DNA of 64,000 nt, taken from Chryseobacterium sp. SN22 (GTDB lineage: Bacteria; Bacteroidota; Bacteroidia; Flavobacteriales; Weeksellaceae). Made by a program: the position numbers and the translations under genes. The notes under the pieces were generated by a model. The model was not told the origin of the DNA. It worked only from the letters and a program-made list of their open reading frames with translations, and ran no database searches. Of the stretch, positions 52,187 to 60,707 are shown piece after piece (the first letter of the stretch is position 1; each line of letters opens with the position of its first letter). Location of the stretch: assembly GCF_008329705.1 (NCBI RefSeq), contig NZ_VTSX01000005.1, positions 124,001-188,000 on the forward strand, written 5' to 3'.

Positions 52187-53656
52187 ATGAAAAAGAAAAT
52201 TGCGGTAATAGGATCAGGGTTTTCAGGATTGTCGGCAGCAGCTTATGCCTCGAAAGCAGGACACGAGGTACACCTTTTCGAAAAAAACAGTGACATCGGC
52301 GGCAGGGCACGGCATTTTAAAACCGACAACGGCTATACTTTTGATATGGGGCCCAGCTGGTACTGGATGCCCGATATTATCGAGTCTTTTTTCAGTGATT
52401 TTGGTAAAAAATCTTCCGACTTCTATCATCTTGTTTCACTGGATCCGCAGTTTGAAATGGTTTTTTCCGACGGTAATATGAATATTCCGCATAATTACGA
52501 AGAGATGAAAGAACTTTTCGAAAAAACGGAGACGGGCGCCGGAAAGAAACTTGATGAATTCATGGAAGATGCCCGTTACAAATACGAAGTGGGCATGCAG
52601 GATTTCGTGAATAAACCCTGCCATTCGTGGTTTGAATTCATTTCGCCGAAAATAGCAAAAAGTGCGCTGAAGCTTGATCTTCTGACCAATTTTCAGCGTT
52701 TTGTAAGAAAATATTTTAAGGACCCTAAGTTGATTGTATTGATGGAGTTTCCTGTAATTTTTTTAGGAGCCGCACCAAGGGACATTCCTGCGTTATACAG
52801 TTTAATGAATTACGGAGGATACAAGTTAGGGACCTGGTATCCGATGGGCGGCTTTTCTAAAATTATTGACGCAATGAAAAACATTGCCGAATCCCAGGGA
52901 ACCCATCTTTATGTAAATTCTAATGTAGAAAGAATTAATGTACATAACAAAAAGGTATCTTCTTTAACGGTTGATAATAAGGACATTGATTTCGATGCCA
53001 TTATTGCTTCATCAGATTACCATCATACCGAATCACAACTTTTACCGCAGGAATTAAGGAACTATGATGAAAATTACTGGGAAAAAAGGGTATTCGCTCC
53101 TTCCTGTCTTATTTTTTATTTAGGATTCAGAGAGAAAATCCCGAATCTGAAACACCATACTTTGTTTTTTGAAAATGATCTGGGGCTTCATACCGAAGAA
53201 ATTTATAATGATAAGAAATGGCCTACCAAGCCATTGTTCTATGCGTGCTGTCCTTCTAAAACCGACGCATCCGTTGCACCTGACAACTGTGAAAATGTCT
53301 TTCTGCTGATGCCGGTTGCACCCGGAATCGAAGACTCTGAAGAAATCCGTGAGCGGTACTTTATGGAAATGATGCTCAGGCTGGAAAAACACACCGGAGC
53401 GTCTGATCTTCTGCTGAAAATTGATTACAAGAAGAGCTATTGCATAAAAGATTTCAAGGAAGATTACAATGCCTATCAGGGAAATGCCTATGGTCTTGCC
53501 AATACTTTAGCCCAGACTGCGGTACTGAAGCCGTCTCTGAAAAATAAAAAAGTAAAAAATTTGTTTTATACGGGCCAGCTCACGGTTCCGGGGCCCGGCG
53601 TTCCGCCTTCCATTATTTCAGGAAAAATTGCAGCTACAGAAGCTACCAAAAATTGA
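52187..53656 (+). CDS. crtI: Phytoene desaturase (CrtI type)
   Basis: The 489-residue flavoprotein desaturates phytoene, probably to lycopene. The N-terminal FAD motif is AVIGSGFSGLSAAAYASKAG with HLFEKNSDIGGRARHFKTDN; the substrate region has TFDMGPSWYWMPDI. The C-terminal bacterial-type phytoene dehydrogenase signature is YTGQLTVPGPGVPPSIISGK. It is 5 bases before the phytoene synthase gene and 2 bases behind the MarR gene. Confidence 0.95.
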   Translation: MKKKIAVIGSGFSGLSAAAYASKAGHEVHLFEKNSDIGGRARHFKTDNGYTFDMGPSWYWMPDIIESFFSDFGKKSSDFYHLVSLDPQFEMVFSDGNMNIPHNYEEMKELFEKTETGAGKKLDEFMEDARYKYEVGMQDFVNKPCHSWFEFISPKIAKSALKLDLLTNFQRFVRKYFKDPKLIVLMEFPVIFLGAAPRDIPALYSLMNYGGYKLGTWYPMGGFSKIIDAMKNIAESQGTHLYVNSNVERINVHNKKVSSLTVDNKDIDFDAIIASSDYHHTESQLLPQELRNYDENYWEKRVFAPSCLIFYLGFREKIPNLKHHTLFFENDLGLHTEEIYNDKKWPTKPLFYACCPSKTDASVAPDNCENVFLLMPVAPGIEDSEEIRERYFMEMMLRLEKHTGASDLLLKIDYKKSYCIKDFKEDYNAYQGNAYGLANTLAQTAVLKPSLKNKKVKNLFYTGQLTVPGPGVPPSIISGKIAATEATKN

Positions 53657-53661
53657 TCGAT

Positions 53662-54498
53662 ATGAAAAAATTATATGACGAACTTTCATACAAAGTAAGT
53701 AAACAAACCACCCAGCAGTACAGCACAAGCTTTTCATTGGGAATTCTCGCCCTTTCTTCAGCGATCAGAAACCCGATTTATGCCATTTACGGATATGTAC
53801 GCCTTGCCGATGAAATTGTAGACAGCTTTCATGATTATAATAAAGAAAAGCTTCTTTTGAAATTTAAAGATGAAACCTTTCAGGCCCTTGAGGACGGGAT
53901 TTCATTAAATCCGGTCATGCAGTCTTTTCAGGAAACTGTGCATAAATACGATATCGACAGGCAGCTGATTATTCAGTTTTTGAAAAGTATGGAAATGGAT
54001 CTCCAAAAGATCGATTACAATTCAGATCTTTATAAAGAATACATTCTCGGTTCTGCTGAAGTGGTTGGCCTGATGTGTCTGCAGATCTTTGTCAACGGTG
54101 ACAAAAAACAGTATGAAGCTTTGAAACCTTTTGCTATGATTCTGGGATCGGCATTTCAGAAAGTAAATTTCCTGAGGGATATGAAAGATGATTATTATAC
54201 TTTGGGAAGAAGCTATTTCCCGAACCTGGATATGACTTCATTTGATAATAACGTAAAGCTTTCAATAGAAAAAGAAATAGAGGAGGAGTTCAGGCAGGCA
54301 CTCATCGGAATTAAAAAGCTTCCTGCATCTTCAAGGTTCGGCGTTTATCTTGCCTACAAATATTATGTATCCTTATTTAAAAAAATTAAAAGAAAATCTG
54401 CAGAGAAAATCCTGAGTGAAAGAATAAGAATTTCAAACGGTGCCAAGATTTCTCTGATGATGAGCTGTTACGTACAGTACAAAACTTCTTTCTTATAG
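53662..54498 (+). CDS. crtB: Phytoene synthase
   Basis: The ATG at 53662 gives 278 residues; the TTG at 53653 would overlap crtI. The enzyme joins two geranylgeranyl diphosphates to phytoene. The first Asp-rich motif is in YGYVRLADEIVDSF and the second is in VNFLRDMKDDYYTLGRSYFP, the two metal-binding sites of squalene/phytoene synthases. CrtB is preferred over squalene synthase because it follows crtI. Confidence 0.93.
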   Translation: MKKLYDELSYKVSKQTTQQYSTSFSLGILALSSAIRNPIYAIYGYVRLADEIVDSFHDYNKEKLLLKFKDETFQALEDGISLNPVMQSFQETVHKYDIDRQLIIQFLKSMEMDLQKIDYNSDLYKEYILGSAEVVGLMCLQIFVNGDKKQYEALKPFAMILGSAFQKVNFLRDMKDDYYTLGRSYFPNLDMTSFDNNVKLSIEKEIEEEFRQALIGIKKLPASSRFGVYLAYKYYVSLFKKIKRKSAEKILSERIRISNGAKISLMMSCYVQYKTSFL

Positions 54499-54522
54499 AT
54501 TAATACCACTTAAACTATTTAT

Positions 54523-54981
54523 ATGAATTTCCTTATCCTGGCCGCCACCTTTTTTATTATGGAAGGAATAACGTGGCTTACCCATAAATACGTTATGCAT
54601 GGATTTCTCTGGTCATTGCACAAAGACCATCATGATCACAGCAGTGAAGGACCTATGGAAAAAAATGATTATTTCTTTGTCATCTTTGCCCTCCCGACTA
54701 TTATGCTGATGTATTACGGAACCATACAGGGTTTTAATCACTGGTTCTATATCGCCTTAGGAATTGCTCTGTATGGAATGGCTTATTTTTTCGTACATGA
54801 TATTTTTATCCACCAACGGCTTAAAGTATTCCGGAATACGGAAAATCCTTATCTGTTGGCCATCCGCAGAGCACATAAACAGCATCACAAGCATACCGGA
54901 AAAGAAGAAGGTGAATGTTTTGGCTTTCTTTGGGTTCCGGTAAAATATTTTAAAATGTACTTTAATAAAACAAATAAATGA
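54523..54981 (+). CDS. crtZ: Beta-carotene hydroxylase (CrtZ type)
   Basis: The 152-residue membrane protein has the His-box pattern of the fatty-acid-hydroxylase-type di-iron enzymes: HKYVMHGFLWSLHKDHHDHS, then YFFVHDIFIHQRL and RAHKQHHKHTGK. Four membrane-like segments surround them. It converts beta-carotene to zeaxanthin. It overlaps the lycopene cyclase gene by 4 bases (ATGA). Confidence 0.92.
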   Translation: MNFLILAATFFIMEGITWLTHKYVMHGFLWSLHKDHHDHSSEGPMEKNDYFFVIFALPTIMLMYYGTIQGFNHWFYIALGIALYGMAYFFVHDIFIHQRLKVFRNTENPYLLAIRRAHKQHHKHTGKEEGECFGFLWVPVKYFKMYFNKTNK

Positions 54982-55682
54982 TGCTGCACTACACTTACCT
55001 TCTCATTAATTTTTTTACCATCATTATTTGTTTTATTTTTTCCTTTCATCCCAAAATAAAATTTAACAGGCATTTTGGGGCTTTTCTCCTAGGCTCATTT
55101 ATAGTGGCCGTAGTATTTATCATTTGGGATGCCTGGTTTACAAAAATAGGCGTGTGGTGGTTTAACGATCAATATCTGATAGGCATACGGTTTCTGAAGC
55201 TGCCTATTGAAGAGATTCTCTTCTTTTTCTGCATTCCTTTCGCCTGTATCTTCACCTATTTCTGCCTGGACAAATTTTTTAAACTGGACTGGAAGCCGCT
55301 CCGGGAGAAAGTTTTTGTAATGATTTGTATCCTGCTTGCTTTGATGATCGGGATTTATTTTATTGATAAAATTTATACCAGCATAACCTTTATTACCACA
55401 GCATTCAGCCTAGCGGTCCTGCATTTCGTTTTAAAGGTACGGTGGATCGGAAAAGCTTCATTTGTTTATTTTCTTCTCATGCCGGGATTTTTAATGGTAA
55501 ATGGTATTCTGACGGGAACCGGTCTGGAATCGCCGATTGTTAATTATAATCCCAGAAATTTCATAGGCATCAGGATCCTTACCATCCCTATCGAAGATAC
55601 AGTGTATGGATATGAACTTATTTTATGGAATATCTTCTTTTTTCAGAAATTTAAAAGGAAAGAGCCGGTTGAAAACAAGTAA
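54978..55682 (+). CDS. Lycopene cyclase, CrtYc/CrtYd fused type
   Basis: The 234-residue protein has about seven membrane helices and two lycopene-cyclase repeat units, each marked by a PIEE/PIED motif: LPIEEILFFFCIPFACIF and IPIEDTVYGYELILWNIFFF. This is the fused form of the heterodimeric CrtYc/CrtYd cyclases, which make beta-carotene from lycopene. It overlaps crtZ and is the last gene of the operon. No GGPP synthase gene is in the cluster. Confidence 0.9.
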   Translation: MMLHYTYLLINFFTIIICFIFSFHPKIKFNRHFGAFLLGSFIVAVVFIIWDAWFTKIGVWWFNDQYLIGIRFLKLPIEEILFFFCIPFACIFTYFCLDKFFKLDWKPLREKVFVMICILLALMIGIYFIDKIYTSITFITTAFSLAVLHFVLKVRWIGKASFVYFLLMPGFLMVNGILTGTGLESPIVNYNPRNFIGIRILTIPIEDTVYGYELILWNIFFFQKFKRKEPVENK

Positions 55683-55829
55683 TTGGGAAATTATCTGTTT
55701 AATCTTTATTAAAATATACAGAAAGATTAATTTTTTTCAGAAAATATAAAAAATGGCCTGTTTTATGTAAAGACAATAATAGCTGTAAAGCACTTGACAT
55801 CAACACACCAATCACTTAAATATAATAGT

Positions 55830-55991
55830 ATGAAAAATTTTAACGAATGGGAAATTTCATCTTCCCTGAACAAAGAAATCGAACGTCAAAAAGCACTTAA
55901 AGCACTTGAAAAAGCGAAGATGATCAAAAGAAAGGTGGTCTATCTGCCAATGGGTGCTACCGGAAACATCAAATATAATAATTTTGTATAG
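55830..55991 (+). CDS. Small basic protein of unknown function, 53 aa
   Basis: The ATG at 55830 gives MKNFNEWEISSSLNKEIERQ followed by a Lys/Ala-rich helix (KALKALEKAKMIKRKVVYL) and an end GATGNIKYNNFV. It is helix-like and charged, without a signal peptide. A terminator-like hairpin follows at 55999. The family is not recognised. Confidence 0.45.
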   Translation: MKNFNEWEISSSLNKEIERQKALKALEKAKMIKRKVVYLPMGATGNIKYNNFV

Positions 55992-55998
55992 CAATGAA

Positions 55999-56036
55999 TA
56001 AAAGAAGCTGTTTCAATTCTGAAAGGGCTTCTTTTA
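55999..56036 (+). terminator. Hairpin after the 53-aa gene
   Basis: A 10-bp stem (TAAAAGAAGC with GCTTCTTTTA) encloses a further short TTTCA/TGAAA pairing. It is followed by ATTATATC, a weak T-run. It lies 8 bases past the stop. Confidence 0.55.
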
Positions 56037-56171
56037 ATTATATCCCGGATCTGACTGTTATCTTAAGTCACAATTAAGAGCTTATGATCCTGGTCATAAA
56101 ACTGCGGTATTTTTTATCGTTAAGTTTATCTGCACTACGAACTAAAAATTTATCAACCATTTATTAATATT

Positions 56172-56795
56172 ATGAAAAAGACAATTTTAGCCCTATTAGC
56201 CGTTGGAACAATGGTGGCTTGTAAGAAAAACGAAACTACAACTGCAAACGAATCAGCCGATAGTACGGCTATGTCTGCACCGGCAGATACCGGCATGACA
56301 ACAACTACGGGCGATTCTGCTTCAACCATGAACCAAAACAATGGTGCAGCCAATACAACGTTGAGCGATCAGGACAAAAAATTTGCTGATGCTGCTGCGA
56401 AAGGAGGGATGATGGAAGTAATGATGGGCGAACTGGCTAAGACCAACGCACAGAATGCAACCGTAAAATCATTAGGCGCCATGATGGTAACGGATCATGG
56501 TAAAGCTAACGAGGAACTTAAATCATGGGCTTCTATGGCAAAATATACATTACCGACAAGCCTTGATGCGGAGAAGCAAAAAAAATACGATGATCTGAAA
56601 GCTAAAAAAGGAGCGGAATTCGACCGTGCCTATACGGATCTGATGGTAAGCGATCATAAAATGGATATCGCCGAATTCAAGAAAGAAGCTTCATCAGGTA
56701 CTGAATCTTCATTGAAAGCTTTCGCCAGCAAAACGCTTCCTACATTGGAGCATCACTTAATGGAGTCTGAAAAAGCAAAAGCTGCCGTAAAATAA
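56172..56795 (+). CDS. DUF4142 lipoprotein
   Basis: The 207-residue exported protein has a lipoprotein signal with lipobox VGTMVACKK (Cys17) and a low-complexity Thr/Ser/Asn linker to about residue 60. The DUF4142 ferritin-like domain follows: SDQDKKFADAAAKGGMMEVM, GAMMVTDHGKANEELKSWA, and a helix LMVSDHKMDIAEFKKEASSG with a final HHLMESEKAKAAV. The two HxxE-like and DH motifs are typical. DUF4142 proteins are linked to oxidative or envelope stress and their function is unknown. Confidence 0.9.
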   Translation: MKKTILALLAVGTMVACKKNETTTANESADSTAMSAPADTGMTTTTGDSASTMNQNNGAANTTLSDQDKKFADAAAKGGMMEVMMGELAKTNAQNATVKSLGAMMVTDHGKANEELKSWASMAKYTLPTSLDAEKQKKYDDLKAKKGAEFDRAYTDLMVSDHKMDIAEFKKEASSGTESSLKAFASKTLPTLEHHLMESEKAKAAVK

Positions 56796-56842
56796 GCTGT
56801 ATCTAAAGTACAAGCTGTAACAATCAGCTTTATTTAAAATTA

Positions 56843-56872
56843 AAAGTTATCCTGAATATTCAGGATAACTTT
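56843..56872 (+). terminator. Terminator after the DUF4142 gene
   Basis: A near-perfect palindrome (AAAGTTATCCTGAA with TTCAGGATAACTTT, 2-base centre) is followed by TATTTTTTG. It lies about 50 bases after the stop. Confidence 0.75.
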
Positions 56873-57438
56873 ATTTTTTGTCCTGAAATTGATTAAGGCA
56901 TTGAACGGAGTTACGGCTGAAGAACGGGAATAGGGAAGATGAAAGTTTCTCTCAATTGATATTATTCATACCAGATTAACGTGAATCCGATAATATTTAA
57001 TTATTTTTCAGTTTTTAAAGAAAATAAGGAAATAGAAATGATTAGGAATCTTAATAAAGCTTTCCTTTGTTCAATGCAAAAAATCGTTTAATATTCAAGA
57101 CTTTTAAAAGTATTTGGTTGAAGGGACTTCCAGTATCCGGCTTTTTTCTTCCTGCCTTTAATCTGCTTTCTACTAAGAATTTACGTTAGATTAATTTAAT
57201 GCTTGCAGGTTTTACTCTCTAAAGCAATATTTGTGTAGTAAATTATCAAAGTTCAGCAACACCGGAATTTCGGAGAGGTTATATCTCTTATTAAAATCTG
57301 GATTAAAGGATCATTATCAGAAATCAGATAAATATTACCGTATTCATTTTTGCATTTGTCCTGTTTATATTGAGTTAAATAAGATTCGATAATGAATTTT
57401 GAAACAGAATGTTAGATAGAGATAATTGGAATTTTGGT
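56873..57438. other. Intergenic region, nothing identified
   Basis: About 560 AT-rich bases between the lipoprotein and the convergent exonuclease gene. No frame, repeat or hairpin stands out. Confidence 0.4.
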
Positions 57439-58215
57439 TTAATCCTTCAGCTCGATCCACACCGGGGCATGATCACTGCTTTTTTCCCAGCCACGGACGT
57501 GTTTATCTACACCGCCGGAATATAATCTCGGTTTCAGATATGGACTCAGCAACAGGTGATCCAGCCGGATTCCCGCATTACGGTCGTAAGATTTATAAAG
57601 GTAATCCCAGAAAGTATAGATTTTTTCTTCTGGAAATAAAGTACGGATGGAATCGGTCCATCCTTTCTTAAGCAGATCTGCAAACGCTTTCCGTACTTCA
57701 GGCCGGAATAAGGCATCATTTTCCCAACGTTCGGGTTTATGAACATCAAATGGAGTAGGAATGATATTGAAATCCCCGATCAATACGGCCGGAAGATCCA
57801 TTTTTACCAATTCATCGGTCCGTTCTATGAAACGTTTGAGCCAATTTAATTTGTAATCGAATTTAAGACCCGGATAAGGATTTCCGTTCGGAAGATACAG
57901 GCAGCAGATTACCATCTGATTGACGATCGCTTCTATGTATCGGCTCTGGATATCTTCCTCATCACCCGGCAATTCCCGTTGGACTTCTGTAATTTCATAT
58001 TTCTTTTTAGCTAGGATGGCCACGCCGTTCCAGCTTTTCTGCCCTTTCCATATCACATGGTAACCGGCGTCGTGAATTTCAGCTTCCGGAAATCTTTCCT
58101 GTGGGGCCTTTAGTTCCTGCAGACCTACAATATCAGGATCGGCTTCCTGTAGCCATTTGAGAAGGACAGGAAGCCGAGCGTTTATGCCGTTTACATTGTA
58201 GGTGGCAATTTTCAT
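57439..58215 (-). CDS. xth: Exodeoxyribonuclease III
   Basis: The 258-residue Mg-dependent nuclease of the exonuclease-III/AP-endonuclease family cleaves at abasic sites in base-excision repair. Signature blocks are IVGLQELKAPQERFPEAEI with the catalytic Glu, YLPNGNPY, VLIGDFNIIPTPFDVHKPER, GIRLDHLLLSPYL and SSDHAPVWIEL with the catalytic His. Length is normal. It lies 9 bases after a small zinc-ribbon-like gene on the same strand. Confidence 0.96.
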   Translation of the reverse strand: MKIATYNVNGINARLPVLLKWLQEADPDIVGLQELKAPQERFPEAEIHDAGYHVIWKGQKSWNGVAILAKKKYEITEVQRELPGDEEDIQSRYIEAIVNQMVICCLYLPNGNPYPGLKFDYKLNWLKRFIERTDELVKMDLPAVLIGDFNIIPTPFDVHKPERWENDALFRPEVRKAFADLLKKGWTDSIRTLFPEEKIYTFWDYLYKSYDRNAGIRLDHLLLSPYLKPRLYSGGVDKHVRGWEKSSDHAPVWIELKD

Positions 58216-58224
58216 AAATATATT

Positions 58225-58656
58225 TTAACGGAATTTTGTCCCGGAATTTCTATGGTGGCCTGCTGCTGCAATACCATGGAAATTATTATAGGTGTAGTAC
58301 AAATCTTTAAAGTAGATTTCCGTATCCATTTCGTTTCTCTCCAGGTATGGCATTGATCTTTCGGCAGATAATGACTCATAAGCATATTTAACTTTAGAAG
58401 CTGCTTCCTTCTTTTTGCAGTTGCAGTACCGGTGGTCATCTTTTACATGTGTTTCCAGATCGGTAACTACAATCTGAGTATTTTCCATATTTCTGGATTT
58501 GTCGAAAGTTTTACAGTCAAGTGTAAACCACGGTTCACCATGATAAAAAAAATGATCCGTGATGTCCGGATGAGTTGCGTTTTTTTGCTCCAAGGGTGCA
58601 GCTGAAAAATAACCGTTGCATTCTGTGCAGACAGCGACTTGTATTTTGATCGACAT
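58225..58656 (-). CDS. Small protein with Cys pairs, unknown function
   Basis: The 143 residues contain CTECNGYF near the N-terminus and CNCKKKEAAS later, possible zinc-binding pairs, but spacing does not match a known ribbon. The rest is charged and soluble (LDCKTFDKSRNMENTQIVVT). It has no signal peptide. It is immediately upstream of xth on the same strand with a 9-base gap, suggesting co-expression. The family is not recognised. Confidence 0.5.
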   Translation of the reverse strand: MSIKIQVAVCTECNGYFSAAPLEQKNATHPDITDHFFYHGEPWFTLDCKTFDKSRNMENTQIVVTDLETHVKDDHRYCNCKKKEAASKVKYAYESLSAERSMPYLERNEMDTEIYFKDLYYTYNNFHGIAAAGHHRNSGTKFR

Positions 58657-58800
58657 AGTGTATTGATATTAATGGTGTACCTCTGCTATATCACAAGTTG
58701 TGCCATACCGGTCTTAAATTAAATTTTTGATGAATAAATGCATCATGTATTGGAAGGGAAAGACGGAAGCTGGAAGATATTTAATTTACAGGATAAAAAA

Positions 58801-58916
58801 ATCCCCGACTTTCGACGGGGATTAAAAAACTAATAACCATGAAAACTCAAATTAAACATGAGAAATTCGGTGCAAATATATAAACAAAAAAATAAACCCC
58901 TGCAAAAACAGGGGTT
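58801..58916 (+). other. Two GC-rich hairpins flanking a 14-codon ORF
   Basis: Hairpin 1 (58801-58822) is ATCCCCG...CGGGGAT. A short ORF at 58839-58883 encodes MKTQIKHEKFGANI. Hairpin 2 (58895-58916) is AACCCCTG...CAGGGGTT. The A/T-rich surroundings mark both hairpins clearly. The arrangement resembles an RNA leader with an attenuator, but it lies 300 bases before the next gene. A small RNA is also possible. Confidence 0.4.
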
Positions 58917-59177
58917 AAATTTGAAAAATATATTTAAGTGAAAAAGTGTTATGTCTTCTTATTCAAACACCGTGCCGTGAATAATTTTTCACAAAGAAAA
59001 TTTTGATATAAATTACCAGATCAGGTTAATTTTTTGATCATAATAGGCTAAAATGACTTAAGAAAAATATCTCCACTTTTTTTTATGTGTTTTTTTTTAT
59101 AAATTCACGCAGATTTTGCATTCTGGTATATCTATTGATGCAGGATACAGAATGACTTTTTTTCAGAATATTCCATA

Positions 59178-59185
59178 TATTTTTG
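59178..59185 (+). promoter_or_regulatory. Candidate -7 promoter element of the hybrid kinase genes
   Basis: TATTTTTG fits the TAnnTTTG consensus and lies 41 bases before the kinase ATG. A T-rich run around 59156-59163 may be the -33 element. Confidence 0.4.
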
Positions 59186-59226
59186 AAACTGATCTAAAAA
59201 TACTTAATTATTGATTTTACGTTTCT

Positions 59227-60702
59227 ATGATCTTAATTGTTGATGATAACCAGAGTAATCTTTATTCATTAAAAAAACTGCTTGAATCCAAAGATTTTCA
59301 GGTCGATACGGCTGATTCGGGGGAAAAAGCCCTGGGAAAGGCTCTTAAAAACGATTATGCCTTAATCATTTTGGATGTGCAGATGCCGGATATGGATGGT
59401 TTTGAAGTGGCTGAAACGTTGGCCGGGTACAGCAAAACAAAAGAAGTGCCGATTATATTCCTTTCCGCAGTAAATACTGAAAAAAAATTTATCACCAAAG
59501 GATATGCTTCAGGAGGAAAAGACTATGTTACGAAACCCGTTGATCCCGAAATCCTTCTTCTTAAGGTAAAAACATTTTACAATCTCCAGGAACAGAATAT
59601 TGCGATGAAAAAGACGCAGCAAAGTCTGGAACTGGAAGTAAAAGGGAGAAGGGAATCCCAGGTAACCATGAAGTCCCAGATCGATCACTTCCACCTGATG
59701 CTGGAGTCTCTGCCTCAGATTGCTTTTACGCTCAATGAAAATGGAATTGTAGATTTTGTGAATGTAAAATGGGCTCAGTACTCGGATTCCGATAAAGAAT
59801 TTCCTGAAACCCATCCTGATGATTTCAACATAAAGGAAGAACTCGAACGCTGCAGAAAGAAAGGGAAAGCCCTTGAAATGGAAGTCCGGATCAGGAATAA
59901 GGAAACCGGAAATTACCGCTACCACCTTCTCCGTATTACACCCGTACACGAAGAAAACAGCATTAAAAACTGGGTCGGGACATTTACGGATATTGATGAT
60001 CAGAAAAAAGTGGAAAAAGAAAAAGATGAATTCCTGAGCATTGCCAGCCATGAGCTCAAAACCCCTTTGACGAGTATTAAAGCTTATGTTCAGCTGCTCG
60101 AAAGAAAGCTGAAGCTCAGTAAAGAAAGTACGGAAGCCGGATTTGTCACAAAGGTGCAGGACCAGATCGAAAAACTCAATACCCTCATTACCGACCTGCT
60201 GGATGTTTCAAGAATTGAAAATGGAAAACTGAAAATTACCCGCAAACCCACCAACCTGGCAAGCGTAATCAACAATGCTATTGATACGATTTTGCAGACC
60301 CATGATGAAAACAGGGTAAAAATAAAACGTGACGGAATTCTTCCGGATATTTTAATCCCAATTGATGAAATCCGCATCGAGCAGGTCTTAATCAACTTTC
60401 TCACCAATGCCATCAAATATTCTCCGAATAACAATCAGGTGATAGTAACCACCTTTCTTGATGAGGAAGAGCAGGAAGTAAGGGTAAATGTAACCGACTT
60501 CGGAATAGGAATTCCGGATTATAAGCAGGAAGCTGTTTTCCATAAATTTTACAGGGTCGAAGAATCTTCACTCCAGTTCCAGGGGATGGGCATCGGCCTG
60601 TTCATCTGTTCGGAAATCATCAAGCAGCACCATGGCAACATCGGGGTCTCAAGTAAAGTTGACGAAGGGTCAACATTCTATTTCACCTTACCATTAAATT
60701 AG
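59227..60702 (+). CDS. Hybrid histidine kinase with N-terminal receiver and PAS domain
   Basis: The 491-residue cytoplasmic protein has an N-terminal receiver (acidic pair DD at 6-7, phospho-site D50 in ALIILDVQMPDMDGFEVAE, Lys in YVTKPVDPEIL). A coiled linker, a PAS domain around residues 150-260 and HisKA with FLSIASHELKTPLTSIKAYV follow. The HATPase domain contains LINFLTNAIKYSPNN and DFGIGIPDYKQEAVFHKFYR. The receiver-first order suggests it is modulated by another kinase, perhaps the one encoded 5 bases downstream. Confidence 0.93.
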   Translation: MILIVDDNQSNLYSLKKLLESKDFQVDTADSGEKALGKALKNDYALIILDVQMPDMDGFEVAETLAGYSKTKEVPIIFLSAVNTEKKFITKGYASGGKDYVTKPVDPEILLLKVKTFYNLQEQNIAMKKTQQSLELEVKGRRESQVTMKSQIDHFHLMLESLPQIAFTLNENGIVDFVNVKWAQYSDSDKEFPETHPDDFNIKEELERCRKKGKALEMEVRIRNKETGNYRYHLLRITPVHEENSIKNWVGTFTDIDDQKKVEKEKDEFLSIASHELKTPLTSIKAYVQLLERKLKLSKESTEAGFVTKVQDQIEKLNTLITDLLDVSRIENGKLKITRKPTNLASVINNAIDTILQTHDENRVKIKRDGILPDILIPIDEIRIEQVLINFLTNAIKYSPNNNQVIVTTFLDEEEQEVRVNVTDFGIGIPDYKQEAVFHKFYRVEESSLQFQGMGIGLFICSEIIKQHHGNIGVSSKVDEGSTFYFTLPLN

Positions 60703-60707
60703 TTTTC

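Larger units (their letters stand above)
58657..59226. other. Intergenic region with hairpin-miniORF-hairpin segment
   Basis: The segment 58801-58916 has its own entry. A GGAAGCTGGAAG run near 58770 belongs to the dispersed repeat family seen after the helicase gene. The remainder is AT-rich with no frame. Confidence 0.4.
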
